Assembly: GCA_029264225.1 (NCBI GenBank)
Contig: JARICB010000333.1
Coordinates: 1-11,003 of the forward strand
Source of the DNA: Nocardioides sp.
GTDB lineage: Bacteria > Actinomycetota > Actinomycetes > Propionibacteriales > Nocardioidaceae
Length of the DNA: 11,003 nt
Direction: 5' to 3'
A model generated the notes under the pieces. The model had not been told where the DNA came from, searched no databases, and worked only from the letters and a program-made list of their open reading frames with translations. The position numbers were made by a program, and so were the translations under genes. Below are positions 1 through 7,185 of this stretch, in pieces. How positions within the stretch are numbered: position 1 is the stretch's first letter; each line of letters begins with the position of its first letter.

Positions 1-628
1 CGCGATCGATGATCGCCTCGATCGCAGCCGGGTAGGCGGCGTCGTCCTCGGAGTCGGGCAGCGCGTGGACCGGATCGGGCCCGGCGTAGTTGGCCAGCAC
101 CTGGAGGCCCAGCGCGTGGTCGACGTCGGCGTTGCCGTGGGCCGCGAGCGGAACGACGATCACCTCGGCGTCGGGCAACAGGTCGGCGGCGGCCAGGGTG
201 GCGCGGATCAGGGCGACCGGGGACAGGGCGGGAGTGCCGTGGCCGGTGAGTGCGACCAGGAGTGTCGGCCCCAGGCGGCGTACGGACTCCAGGTCGGCGT
301 CGCTCAGCGCATCGGTGACTGGCACCAGCGTGCGTCCGGCGTGCTGATCGCGGGTCTGGGCAGGGGTGAGATGCAACCGGCGGAACGGACCGTACTGCGC
401 ATGCGCGAGACCTGTGAGGGCCCCACTGCGCGGCGCCAGGACCGCGAGCGGCAGCCCCTCGGGGTCGACCAGTTCGATCTCATCGGCCTCCGCCAGATCG
501 GCCGGCAGGTTGATCGTGACCGCACTGTCGGGCTCGTTGAAACCCGTCAGTGGCAGGAGTGCGCCGCTGACGAGGAGTTCAAGATCGTCGAGTTCGCGTG
601 GTCCGGGGCAGTGCTGTGGTGTCGACAC
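1..628 (-). CDS. Probable adenylyl-sulfate kinase / ATP-sulfurylase-like protein, N-terminal part (runs off window)
   Basis: The frame is open from a GTG at 628 to the window edge (209 codons seen, 3' end missing). An in-frame TGA lies two codons upstream of the GTG, so no earlier start is possible. Residues about 7-75 resemble the PUA-like N-terminal domain of ATP sulfurylases: an R-E-L-D-D-L-E-L-L stretch is followed by SGALLPLTGF (21-30), then an acidic strand and a V-D-P-E-G-L-P-L-A-V-L segment. Residues about 95-209 follow the general layout of the ATP-sulfurylase catalytic domain (VALTGH at 125-130, VIVVPL at 156-161), but I do not see the nucleotide-binding QTRNP or HxxH signatures, so this half looks non-catalytic. 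Proteins of this type often continue into an APS-kinase P-loop domain that makes PAPS from APS and ATP, which would lie outside the window. The product name is therefore inferred. The gene is divergent from the asparaginase gene across 39 bp. Confidence 0.55.
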   Translation of the reverse strand, partial: MSTPQHCPGPRELDDLELLVSGALLPLTGFNEPDSAVTINLPADLAEADEIELVDPEGLPLAVLAPRSGALTGLAHAQYGPFRRLHLTPAQTRDQHAGRTLVPVTDALSDADLESVRRLGPTLLVALTGHGTPALSPVALIRATLAAADLLPDAEVIVVPLAAHGNADVDHALGLQVLANYAGPDPVHALPDSEDDAAYPAAIEAIIDR

Positions 629-634
629 GGGTCA

Positions 635-640
635 ATCCTG
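635..640 (-). promoter_or_regulatory. Putative -10 box of leaderless promoter for the ATP-sulfurylase-like gene
   Basis: The minus strand reads CAGGAT, then 6 nt, then the GTG start at 628. It matches TANNNT except at the first base. No Shine-Dalgarno sequence can fit between the box and the start, which suggests the transcript begins at or next to the start codon. No convincing -35 is visible. Confidence 0.4.
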
Positions 641-655
641 CCAGTCCCGGCTGGC

Positions 656-661
656 TAGCCT
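656..661 (+). promoter_or_regulatory. Putative -10 box of leaderless promoter for the asparaginase gene
   Basis: TAGCCT is followed by 6 nt and then the ATG at 668, the spacing expected if transcription starts on the A of the start codon. There is no Shine-Dalgarno sequence. The box sits inside a GGCTAGCC palindrome (653-660) and only about 15 bp from the opposing -10 of the divergent gene. Confidence 0.55.
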
Positions 662-667
662 GACGTC

Positions 668-1627
668 ATGTCGAGACCTGTCGTAGTGGCCGAGATCGTG
701 CGCAATGGATTCGTGGAGGGTCATCACTACGGATCGGTGGTTGCCCTCGACGTCGCTGGAGAGGTCGACTGGTCGGTCGGCATGGTCACCGAACCGGTGC
801 TGCCGCGCTCCTGCAACAAGCCGGTCCAGGCGCTCGCCATGGTGCGCGCCGGGTTGTCACTCGAGCCCCCGCTGTTGGCTCTGGCGTGTGCCTCCCACTC
901 GGGCGAGGACTTCCACGTCGAGGGAGTACGCCGCATTCTGGCGGGCGCGGGCCTCTCCGAGGACGACCTCCAGACGCCCTTGGACTACCCGCTCGACGAC
1001 GAGACCCGGGAGCAAGTGCTGCGCGCCGGAGGCGCGAAGTCACGGATCCAGATGAACTGCTCGGGCAAGCACGCCGCCATGTTGGCCACGTGCGTGCACA
1101 ACGGCTGGTCGTTGGGCGACTACCTCGATCCCGCGCACCCGCTCCAGGTAGTGATAGCCGAGACGTTCGCCGAGGCGACCGGCGAACCGGTCGTGGCCGT
1201 TGCTGTCGACGGGTGCGGGGCCCCGTTGCTCGCCACGTCGCTGATCGGCCTGGCGCGCGCCTTCCGGGGCCTCGCGGTGGCGACGTCGGGCCCGTCGGCC
1301 CAGATCGCCGACGCGATCCGTCAGTACCCGGCACATGTCTCTGGCAGTACCCGCGACGAACGCGCCCTGTTGACCGCCATCCCCGGCACGATCGGCAAGG
1401 CCGGGGCCGAGTCCTGCTATGTGGTGGCACTTCCAGATGGGCGTGCCTTCGCGCTCAAGACCGACGACGGTGCTCCGCGAGCGCGGCCCGTGCTGATGGC
1501 CGAGGCGCTGCGACGCTCCGGGGTGCTGGAACTGTCCGGCGTCGACGCCGATGCCGTGCGGCGTACTGGAGTCGTGGAGCTGCTCGGTGGCGCAGTGACG
1601 GTGGGACAGATCAGCGCCTGTTACTGA
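668..1627 (+). CDS. L-asparaginase, zinc-type (Rhizobium etli ReAII-like, Asparaginase_II family)
   Basis: This 319-residue protein probably hydrolyses L-asparagine to aspartate and ammonia in the cytoplasm, since no signal peptide is seen. It belongs to the Asparaginase_II family with a serine-beta-lactamase-like fold, not the classical E. coli AnsA/AnsB type. Visible signatures are RSCNKPVQA, giving the S48-x-x-K51 pair that corresponds to the catalytic Ser/Lys of ReAII; MNCSGKHAAML, giving C131 and K134; and DGCGAP, giving C183. From memory, ReAII binds zinc through a Cys, a Lys and a second Cys at the equivalent places, so the site looks intact. CASHSGED (74-81) is also a family hallmark. 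The length matches the family. The start is fixed by a -10 box 6 nt upstream and by the proper N-terminal VVAEIVRNGFVEG opening. It is probably monocistronic, with 74 bp before the next gene. Confidence 0.9.
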   Translation: MSRPVVVAEIVRNGFVEGHHYGSVVALDVAGEVDWSVGMVTEPVLPRSCNKPVQALAMVRAGLSLEPPLLALACASHSGEDFHVEGVRRILAGAGLSEDDLQTPLDYPLDDETREQVLRAGGAKSRIQMNCSGKHAAMLATCVHNGWSLGDYLDPAHPLQVVIAETFAEATGEPVVAVAVDGCGAPLLATSLIGLARAFRGLAVATSGPSAQIADAIRQYPAHVSGSTRDERALLTAIPGTIGKAGAESCYVVALPDGRAFALKTDDGAPRARPVLMAEALRRSGVLELSGVDADAVRRTGVVELLGGAVTVGQISACY

Positions 1628-1665
1628 GCCAGCATGGTTTGTGGGCGGGATCACGCTAGCCAAGT

Positions 1666-1695
1666 TTGCATTTTGCTAACAGTTGTTAGCACTAT
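1666..1695 (+). promoter_or_regulatory. Promoter of the XRE regulator gene
   Basis: TTGCAT (1666-1671), an 18-bp spacer and CACTAT (1690-1695) are followed by 6 nt and the ATG at 1702. This is the only start in the window with both a plausible -35 and a -10. The spacer is almost entirely filled by a perfect palindrome. GGAGG at 1696-1700 is only 1 nt from the ATG and is badly placed for a Shine-Dalgarno sequence, so a leaderless start is more likely. Confidence 0.5.
1674..1691. promoter_or_regulatory. Perfect 18-bp inverted repeat, candidate operator
   Basis: TGCTAACA-GT-TGTTAGCA has two perfect 8-bp arms and a 2-bp centre. It is AT-rich against a very GC-rich background. It lies between the -35 and -10 of the XRE gene and covers the first two bases of the -10. 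A dimeric HTH protein bound here would block or distort the promoter. Autoregulation by the downstream XRE protein is the simplest inference. Confidence 0.6.
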
Positions 1696-1701
1696 GGAGG
1701 C

Positions 1702-2082
1702 ATGACCAAAGGCAAGGACGGGAAGACCGTCGTCGAGTCTCTCGGAGACTTCCTCAAGGAGCAGCGACTCGCGTCGCGCCTTTCCTTGCGGCAGCTCGCC
1801 GATCAGGTCGGCGTCAGCAACCCTTACCTCAGCCAGATCGAGCGTGGTCTGCGCAAGCCTTCGGCCGAAGTGCTCCAGCAGATCGCCCGGGCACTGCGCA
1901 TCTCCGCCGAGCAGCTCTATCACCAGGCGGGGATCGTCAGTCCGGAGTCGAATACCGCTGGCTCAGTCGAACTCGCAGTCCTCGCGGACGTGGGCCTGAC
2001 CGAGCGCCAGAAGCAGTCCCTGCTGGATGTCTACGCATCGTTCCTCGCCCTCAACGCGGGAGATGCGCGCGACCCGAGCTGA
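1702..2082 (+). CDS. XRE-family transcriptional regulator (Rv0474-like)
   Basis: A 126-residue cytoplasmic DNA-binding protein. Residues about 14-73 form a Cro/C1-type HTH: LGDFLKEQRLASRLSLRQLA is followed by DQVGVSNPYLSQIERG (recognition-helix region, 35-49) and RKPSAEVLQQIARAL. The C-terminal 50 residues are a short helical tail (LTERQKQSLLDVYASFLALN) that may dimerise; there is no ligand-binding domain. It is followed after 60 bp by the HBHA-like gene, the same order as Rv0474-Rv0475 (hbhA) in M. tuberculosis, where, from memory, Rv0474 has been described as a copper-responsive regulator. Whether that carries over here is unknown. It most likely binds the palindrome in its own promoter. 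ATG 1702 is chosen because it fits the -10 spacing and leaves the HTH intact; the ATG at 1694 is out of frame and stops after three codons. Confidence 0.85.
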   Translation: MTKGKDGKTVVESLGDFLKEQRLASRLSLRQLADQVGVSNPYLSQIERGLRKPSAEVLQQIARALRISAEQLYHQAGIVSPESNTAGSVELAVLADVGLTERQKQSLLDVYASFLALNAGDARDPS

Positions 2083-2129
2083 ACTGCGCTCGGACCTCAC
2101 CACAGTCCTGCACTACCCACCCCTTGCAC

Positions 2130-2135
2130 AAGGAG
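2130..2135 (+). promoter_or_regulatory. Strong ribosome-binding site of the HBHA-like gene
   Basis: AAGGAG lies 7 nt before the ATG at 2143. It is the clearest Shine-Dalgarno sequence in the window and stands out because most other genes here look leaderless. It implies that this gene is translated from a leadered or read-through message starting upstream. Confidence 0.7.
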
Positions 2136-2142
2136 TAAGAAC

Positions 2143-2985
2143 ATGGCCAAGACCAAGTTCGACATCAAGACCGAAGCCACCAAGCCCCTCTACGCCTACG
2201 TCGGTGTGACCGACCTCGCCGTCGAGATCGTCCGGGACCTCGTGAGCGACGCCCAGACCCGCATCGCCGGCGTCCAGAGGGACGTCACTGCCCGAGTGGC
2301 CGACGTGCAGAAGACCGACCCGAAGGTGCTGCGCGAGCAGGCTGTAACGGTGGTCAATGCTCGCGTTGACGCCCTGACCAAGGCCGCCGAGGCCCGCCGC
2401 AAGGCGATCGAGACCCGTGTTGCCGACCTCCAGGCCGAGGCCAAGGCTTACCCGGTCAAGGTGCAGCACGCCGTCGACGAGAACGTCGCCAACCTGGCCG
2501 AGCAGGCCACCGACACCTACGCCGACCTGGTCAAGCGAGGTGAGTCGCTGCTGGGTCGCATCCGTGGCCAGCAGGCGACCCAGGACACCGCGGCGTCGGC
2601 CAGGACCACGGTGACCAAGGCGAAGACCACGCTCACGCAGACCAAGAAGGCGGCCGCCGCAGAGTCCACCGCTACCAAGAAGACCTCGACCGCTCGTAAG
2701 ACCGCGGCCAAGAAGTCGACGGTCAAGACCACGACGGCGAAGAAGACCAGCCCGGCGAAGACCACCGCGGCCAAGTCGACGCTCACGAAGCCCGCGGCCA
2801 CGAAGGTGGCCACGAAGTCGACGGCGACCAAGCCGGCTGCGGCGAAGGCCCCGGTCCGCAAGGCAGCGACCAAGCAGACCACCGTCGCGCAGAGCAGCGC
2901 CAAGGTCACCGTGACGGCCGCGCAGAACACGGCCTCCAATGCGGTCAAGGCCGTCAGCGATGCTGCCGAGAAGGTCGGCGACTGA
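2143..2985 (+). CDS. hbhA: HBHA-like protein: coiled coil plus Lys/Ala/Thr-rich C-terminal region
   Basis: A 280-residue protein without a signal peptide. Residues about 10-145 are predicted to be almost all helix or coiled coil. They contain YADLVKRGESLLGRIRGQQ (126-144), which parallels the RGE and RxQQ segment of mycobacterial heparin-binding haemagglutinin, as well as the N-terminal LYAYVGVTDLAVE-type opening. Residues about 155-245 are a low-complexity basic region built from K-K-T, A-K-K and K-S-T units with Ala and Pro, resembling histone-H1-like tails. Residues 246-280 return to a mostly neutral Ala/Val/Thr segment with an acidic end, so the Lys-rich block is internal, whereas in mycobacterial HBHA the Lys-rich repeats are terminal. 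In mycobacteria HBHA binds sulfated glycans and is surface-exposed; a nucleoid or surface role here is inference. The gene follows the XRE regulator and ends in a strong hairpin. Confidence 0.8.
   Translation: MAKTKFDIKTEATKPLYAYVGVTDLAVEIVRDLVSDAQTRIAGVQRDVTARVADVQKTDPKVLREQAVTVVNARVDALTKAAEARRKAIETRVADLQAEAKAYPVKVQHAVDENVANLAEQATDTYADLVKRGESLLGRIRGQQATQDTAASARTTVTKAKTTLTQTKKAAAAESTATKKTSTARKTAAKKSTVKTTTAKKTSPAKTTAAKSTLTKPAATKVATKSTATKPAAAKAPVRKAATKQTTVAQSSAKVTVTAAQNTASNAVKAVSDAAEKVGD
2605..2877 (+). repeat. Low-complexity Lys/Ala/Thr-coding repeat tract
   Basis: Degenerate short repeats such as ACCGCGGCCAAGAAG, ACGGCGAAGAAGACC and GCCACGAAGGTGGCC encode K-K and A-K-T units of the HBHA-like protein. 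Such tracts change length readily between strains. The opposite strand is open over this stretch only as a by-product of the biased composition. Confidence 0.65.
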
Positions 2986-3034
2986 AACCCGGCCAAGGAG
3001 CAACTGACGTTGTTCTGATCCAGCATGGTCCGTG

Positions 3035-3056
3035 GCCCCCGGCATCAGCCGGGGGC
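3035..3056. terminator. Intrinsic-type terminator hairpin after the HBHA-like gene
   Basis: GCCCCCGGC-ATCA-GCCGGGGGC is a perfect 9-bp, almost all G:C stem with a 4-nt loop, 49 nt after the stop codon. No real T-tract follows (TTCGG), which is common for actinobacterial terminators. It lies between two convergent genes and is symmetrical enough to act on both strands. Confidence 0.8.
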
Positions 3057-3094
3057 TTCGGCATGTCCGGAGGTCCTGCGCCGAGCGGGGTGGG

Positions 3095-3388
3095 TCAGCG
3101 TCGGCTGGTGACCTGGGCCAGCGCCGGACGGACGTCGGCGAGATAGACGAAGGCAGCGATGGTGAAGGCGAGGTGGATCAGGTTGAGTGGTGAGGAGCCC
3201 ATCATCAGTACCTGCGCCGCGAATCCGATCCCCAGCCCGATCGTCCAGGCAGCCTTGCTTCCCTTGTCGGCCGCCGGATAGGCCGCAGCCGGATAGAGGG
3301 CAGCGCTGACGAGGACGAAGCCCTTGACGGCAAGCATCGCCAGCAGGAGCACGAGATAGGCAGAACCCTCGACTTCGAAGACAGTCAC
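3095..3388 (-). CDS. DUF2516-family small membrane protein
   Basis: 97 residues with three likely membrane segments: about 10-31 (YLVLLLAMLAVKGFVLVSAA), about 46-63, and about 68-84 (LNLIHLAFTIAAFVYLA). Between them lies the family-typical YPAAAYPAADKGSKAAW segment (32-48), and the protein ends in the hallmark VYLADVRPAL (81-90) and a basic tail. The function of DUF2516 is unknown. In M. tuberculosis the homologue Rv0476 lies directly after hbhA, so the association is kept here although the gene is on the opposite strand. The GTG start is placed 6 nt behind a TAGGAT box; an overlapping ATG at 3397 is in another frame and closes at once. Confidence 0.8.
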   Translation of the reverse strand: MTVFEVEGSAYLVLLLAMLAVKGFVLVSAALYPAAAYPAADKGSKAAWTIGLGIGFAAQVLMMGSSPLNLIHLAFTIAAFVYLADVRPALAQVTSRR

Positions 3389-3394
3389 GGCTCC

Positions 3395-3400
3395 ATCCTA
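3395..3400 (-). promoter_or_regulatory. Putative -10 box of leaderless promoter for the DUF2516 gene
   Basis: The minus strand reads TAGGAT, then GGAGCC, then GTG at 3388, with the same 6-nt spacing as several other starts here. GGAG could also act as a very close Shine-Dalgarno sequence. Confidence 0.5.
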
Positions 3401-3420
3401 CGGACGCGTCGTTGTCTGGC

Positions 3421-3426
3421 TAGGGT
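3421..3426 (+). promoter_or_regulatory. Putative -10 box upstream of the cupin gene
   Basis: TAGGGT matches the boxes of the other genes, but it lies 35 nt before the ATG at 3462. This gives a short leader of about 28 nt rather than a leaderless message. The box is about 20 bp from the opposing -10 of the DUF2516 gene. Confidence 0.4.
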
Positions 3427-3461
3427 GTGCGCGACGGACACTGACTTGAACGGACTTGTGC

Positions 3462-3824
3462 ATGACATTCGATTGGGAAGAGCGGCCTTGGGGCTCGTGG
3501 CACGTCATCGACGAAGGTAAGGGCTACAAGGTCAAGCGGATCCACGTTGCTCCGGGGCAGCGGCTGTCCTACCAGACCCACGAACACCGCTCCGAGCACT
3601 GGGTCGTCATCGCCGGCACGGCGACCTGCATCGTCGACGGCGAGACCGTCGTCGCCGAATCCGGCCACTCGGTCGACATCGCCCAAGGTGCCGCTCACCG
3701 GATCACCAACGCCCACGAGGACGAACTGGTGATCATCGAGGTGCAGCGTGGTGACTACACCGGCGAAGACGACATCTGCCGTCTCGCTGACGACTACGGT
3801 CGCTCGGACTCCCCCGTCAGGTAG
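3462..3824 (+). CDS. Stand-alone mannose-6-phosphate isomerase type II cupin (ManC C-terminal-like)
   Basis: A 120-residue single cupin. It matches the C-terminal isomerase domain of bifunctional mannose-1-phosphate guanylyltransferase / mannose-6-phosphate isomerase: ERPWGSW (7-13), YKVKRIHVAPGQRLSYQTHE (22-41), HRSEHWVVIAG (42-52), IIEVQRGDYTGEDDICRL (91-108) and DDYGR (110-114). Likely metal ligands are H40, H42, E45 and H79. The nucleotidyltransferase half of ManC is absent. The plausible role is interconversion of fructose-6-P and mannose-6-P, feeding GDP-mannose to the two Gmd proteins nearby, but single-domain members may have another sugar-phosphate substrate. ATG 3462 is preferred over TTG 3456 because it begins at the family motif. 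The stop codon lies inside the convergent rmlCD remnant, an 8-bp overlap with the read-through frame. Confidence 0.85.
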   Translation: MTFDWEERPWGSWHVIDEGKGYKVKRIHVAPGQRLSYQTHEHRSEHWVVIAGTATCIVDGETVVAESGHSVDIAQGAAHRITNAHEDELVIIEVQRGDYTGEDDICRLADDYGRSDSPVR

Positions 3825-3963
3825 TGCTCAGGTAACGATCGAGGGCGGTCAGCGCGTCTTCCGGTTCGAAGCCGGTGGCCCGGATCTTCGCCAGTGACAT
3901 GACCGAGTTGAGCGGACGAGGAGCCATCTCCTTGCCGACGCCGTACTCCTGCGTCGTCGTGTC
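3817..3963 (-). other. Orphaned in-frame RmlD C-terminus, 48 codons behind an amber stop
   Basis: Directly after the TAG (3966-3964) of rmlCD the same frame stays open for 48 codons and ends with TGA at 3819-3817. It encodes EYGVGKEMAPRPLNSVMSLA followed by K-I-R-A-T-G-F and an A-L-x-x-L-D-R-Y-L ending. The A-P-R-P-L-N-S-x-x-S-L-x-K-I segment is the usual conserved C-terminal signature of RmlD. The segment therefore belongs to the upstream gene and has not visibly decayed. Confidence 0.85.
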
Positions 3964-5216
3964 CTAGACGTCAGCGCCACTGCGGCCGGAGCGTTCGAAG
4001 ACGGCCCGGGCGATCTCGGCCCACGACATCGCCGGGCCGCCGTTGGACACGTTGTAGGTGCCGTAGGCCGCACCCTGGTCGAACAGGTGTCGGGTCGCGC
4101 GCACCAGCTCGTCGGTGAAGGTGAGCCGACCGACCTGGTCGCTGACCACGGCCGGGGAAACCCCGTTGCCGGCCAGCGTCGCCATCGTGCGGACGAAGTT
4201 CTTGCCCTCACCGATCACCCACGACGTGCGCAGCAGGTAGTGACGCGGTGCCAGGCCGACCGCGATGTCGCCAGCGGCCTTGGACTGGGCGTAGACGCCG
4301 AGCGGCGACAACGCCTCGTCCTCGGTGTGCTCCTGCGCGGTGCCGTCGAAGACATACTCCGAGGAGTAGTGCACGAGGGTGAAGCCGTGCGTGCGGGACA
4401 GGGCGGCAAGGGTCGCCGGGGCGCTCGCGTTGGCTGCCCACGCCGTACGTCGACCGTCGGGTGTTTCGGCCGCGTCGACGGCCGTATAGGCGGCGGCATT
4501 GAGGACGACGGCGTATTCGTGCCACGGCAGCGCCGCAACCGCCTCCGCGTCGGTCAGGTCGAGTGCCGTGACGCCGTCGGCTGCGATCAGGTCGACCAGG
4601 TCGGAATGGGCGAACTCGACCTGGAGGGCGCGTCCGAGTTGGCCAAGAGCGCCGATGATCAGCGTCCTCTTCGCCGCGATGGCCGTCGTCGGGTCAAGAT
4701 TCGGGTTGTGCTGGTCCTTCTCGGAGATGATCGCCTCGGCCAGCGGGATCGGCCAGTCGATCGCGGCACTCGGGTCGTCGAGGGCGAGCGCCGGGTAGGA
4801 GATGCCCGGGCGCCAGTGCTCGTTGACCAGATAGGTGTAGGCGGTGGCGTCCTCGAGGGTCTGGTAGCTGTTGCCGACACCGCGGGGTACGAAGACCGCT
4901 ACCGAGGTGTCCATCTCGATCGAGAACGTCGCGCCGAAGGAGTCGCCCTCGCGCATGTCGACCCAGGCGCCGAAGATCCGTCCCGTCGCCAAGGAGACGA
5001 ACTTGTCCCACGGCTCGGTGTGGATGCCGCGGGTCACGCCCCGGTCGGCGTTGAAGGAGATGTTGTTCTGCACCGGCCCGAAGTCGGGGAGCCCGATGGC
5101 CGCCATCTTCTCCCGCTGCCAGTTCTCCTTGAAGAAACCACGGGCGTCGTCGCGCCGATCCAGGCGAACGACGACCAGGCCGGGAATCGGCGTGGTCTCA
5201 AGAGTTGGCAGCGACA

Positions 5217-5217
<1 letters not shown>
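3964..5217 (-). CDS. rmlCD: RmlC-RmlD fusion: dTDP-4-dehydrorhamnose 3,5-epimerase / reductase, cut by in-frame TAG
   Basis: 417 residues as annotated, 466 if the amber codon is read through. Residues about 1-175 form an RmlC-like cupin (FFKENWQ 28-34, GVTRGIHTEPWDKF 60-73 with H66, WVDMREGDSFGA 85-96, LDDPSAAIDWP 146-156). The usual A-H-G-F motif is replaced by GVGNSYQ. Residues about 184-417 are RmlD, a Rossmann-fold NAD(P)H reductase: GALGQLG (189-195), VLNAAAYTAVDAAE (238-251), YSSEYVFDG (284-292), the catalytic-type Y309-x3-K313, and LRTSWVIGEGKNF (329-341). Together the two domains make the last two steps of dTDP-L-rhamnose synthesis. ATG 5217 overlaps the rmlB stop by one base (TGATG), which implies translational coupling. 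The stop at 3966-3964 removes the conserved RmlD C-terminus, so the reductase may be impaired, or the TAG may be an error or be read through. Confidence 0.88.
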
Positions 5218-6284
<1,067 letters not shown>

Positions 6285-6285
6285 C

Positions 6286-6291
6286 TAGGGT
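6286..6291 (+). promoter_or_regulatory. Putative -10 box of leaderless promoter for rmlA
   Basis: TAGGGT is followed by GACGCCC and ATG at 6299. The 7-nt spacing and absence of a Shine-Dalgarno sequence fix ATG 6299 as the start over the in-frame GTG at 6233. The opposing rmlB box is 57 bp away, so both promoters could be occupied together. Confidence 0.6.
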
Positions 6292-6298
6292 GACGCCC

Positions 6299-7162
6299 AT
6301 GCGCGGAATTATTCTGGCCGGCGGCACTGGGTCGCGACTTCACCCGATCACCCAGGGAATCAGCAAGCAACTGGTGCCCGTCTACGACAAGCCGATGATC
6401 TACTACCCGCTCTCGACCCTGATGCTGGCGGGGATCAGGGACATCCTGATCATCACCACGCCGCACGAGGCCGAAGGCTTCCACCGGCTCCTCGGCGACG
6501 GCTCGCAGTTCGGCATCAGCATCACCTTCGCAGTGCAGCCCAGTCCCGACGGCCTCGCCCAGGCCTTCGTGATCGGCGCCGATCACATCGGCAGCGACAC
6601 GGCCGGCCTCGTGCTCGGCGACAACATCTTCTACGGCACCGGCCTCGGCACCCGGCTGCGCCGCTTCGAGAACATCGAGGGCGCGGCCGTCTTCGGCTAT
6701 CACGTGGCCGACCCGAAGGCCTACGGCGTCGTCGAGTTCGACGGCGAAGGCAGGGCACTGTCCCTGGAGGAGAAGCCGGAGCACCCCAAGAGTCACTTCG
6801 CGGTGCCGGGCCTCTACTTCTACGACAACGAGGTCATCGGCCACGCCCGCGACCTCAAGCCTTCGGCCCGCGGCGAGCTCGAGATCACCGACCTGAACCG
6901 GATCTACCTCGAGCAGGGACGCCTCCAGGTCGAGGTGCTGCCTCGTGGCACCGCGTGGCTCGACACCGGCACCTTCGACTCCCTCAACGACGCCAGCAAC
7001 TTCGTGCGCACCATCGAAGGCCGTCAGGGCTTCAAGGTTGGATCGCCGGAAGAGGTCGCCTGGCGGATGGGCTTCCTCGACGACGACGAGCTGCGGGTTC
7101 GCGCCGAACGGCTCGTCAAGAGTGGCTACGGCGCCTACCTGCTCGAGCTGCTGGAGGCGTAG
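6299..7162 (+). CDS. rmlA: Glucose-1-phosphate thymidylyltransferase
   Basis: A 287-residue cytoplasmic enzyme that makes dTDP-glucose from glucose-1-phosphate and dTTP, the entry and usual feedback-control step of the rhamnose route. It opens with [18 protein letters not shown] (nucleotide-binding G-G-x-G-x-R-L, residues 8-14), then [38 protein letters not shown] (metal-binding Asp), [20 protein letters not shown] and GLYFYDN, with [12 protein letters not shown] near the C-terminal third. Length and motifs match the short-form RmlA of bacteria. It is divergent from rmlB and convergent with the second gmd paralogue, with 23 bp between the stops and no clear hairpin. Confidence 0.97.
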   Translation: MRGIILAGGTGSRLHPITQGISKQLVPVYDKPMIYYPLSTLMLAGIRDILIITTPHEAEGFHRLLGDGSQFGISITFAVQPSPDGLAQAFVIGADHIGSDTAGLVLGDNIFYGTGLGTRLRRFENIEGAAVFGYHVADPKAYGVVEFDGEGRALSLEEKPEHPKSHFAVPGLYFYDNEVIGHARDLKPSARGELEITDLNRIYLEQGRLQVEVLPRGTAWLDTGTFDSLNDASNFVRTIEGRQGFKVGSPEEVAWRMGFLDDDELRVRAERLVKSGYGAYLLELLEA

Positions 7163-7185
7163 GGCCCTGAACCGGCCAGGTCAGC

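Noticed and set aside
65..658. 197-codon open frame on the plus strand
   Set aside because: It is antisense to the ATP-sulfurylase-like gene; its Gly/Arg/Gln-rich translation matches nothing recognisable and is a product of high GC.
661..668. TGACGTCA palindrome overlapping the asparaginase start
   Set aside because: It is a single 8-bp site, GC-balanced and explained by the -10/start context; there is no second copy at other promoters.
1629..1638. CCAGCATGGT repeated at 3020-3029 after the HBHA-like gene
   Set aside because: Ten bases with no extended similarity or symmetry are compatible with chance in an 11-kb window.
1694..1705. Tiny upstream reading frame ATG-GAG-GCA-TGA overlapping the XRE start
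   Set aside because: It lies between the -10 and the likely transcription start and would not be transcribed if the message is leaderless.
2113..3045. 310-codon open frame opposite the HBHA-like gene
   Set aside because: Its Gly/Leu/Arg repeats are the mirror of the Lys/Ala/Thr coding repeat; it spans the terminator hairpin and has no start signals.
3964..3966. Pyrrolysine or other recoding of the rmlCD TAG
   Set aside because: There is no PylS/PylT in view, none is expected in this group, and RmlD has no known recoded residue there; mutation or error is far more likely.
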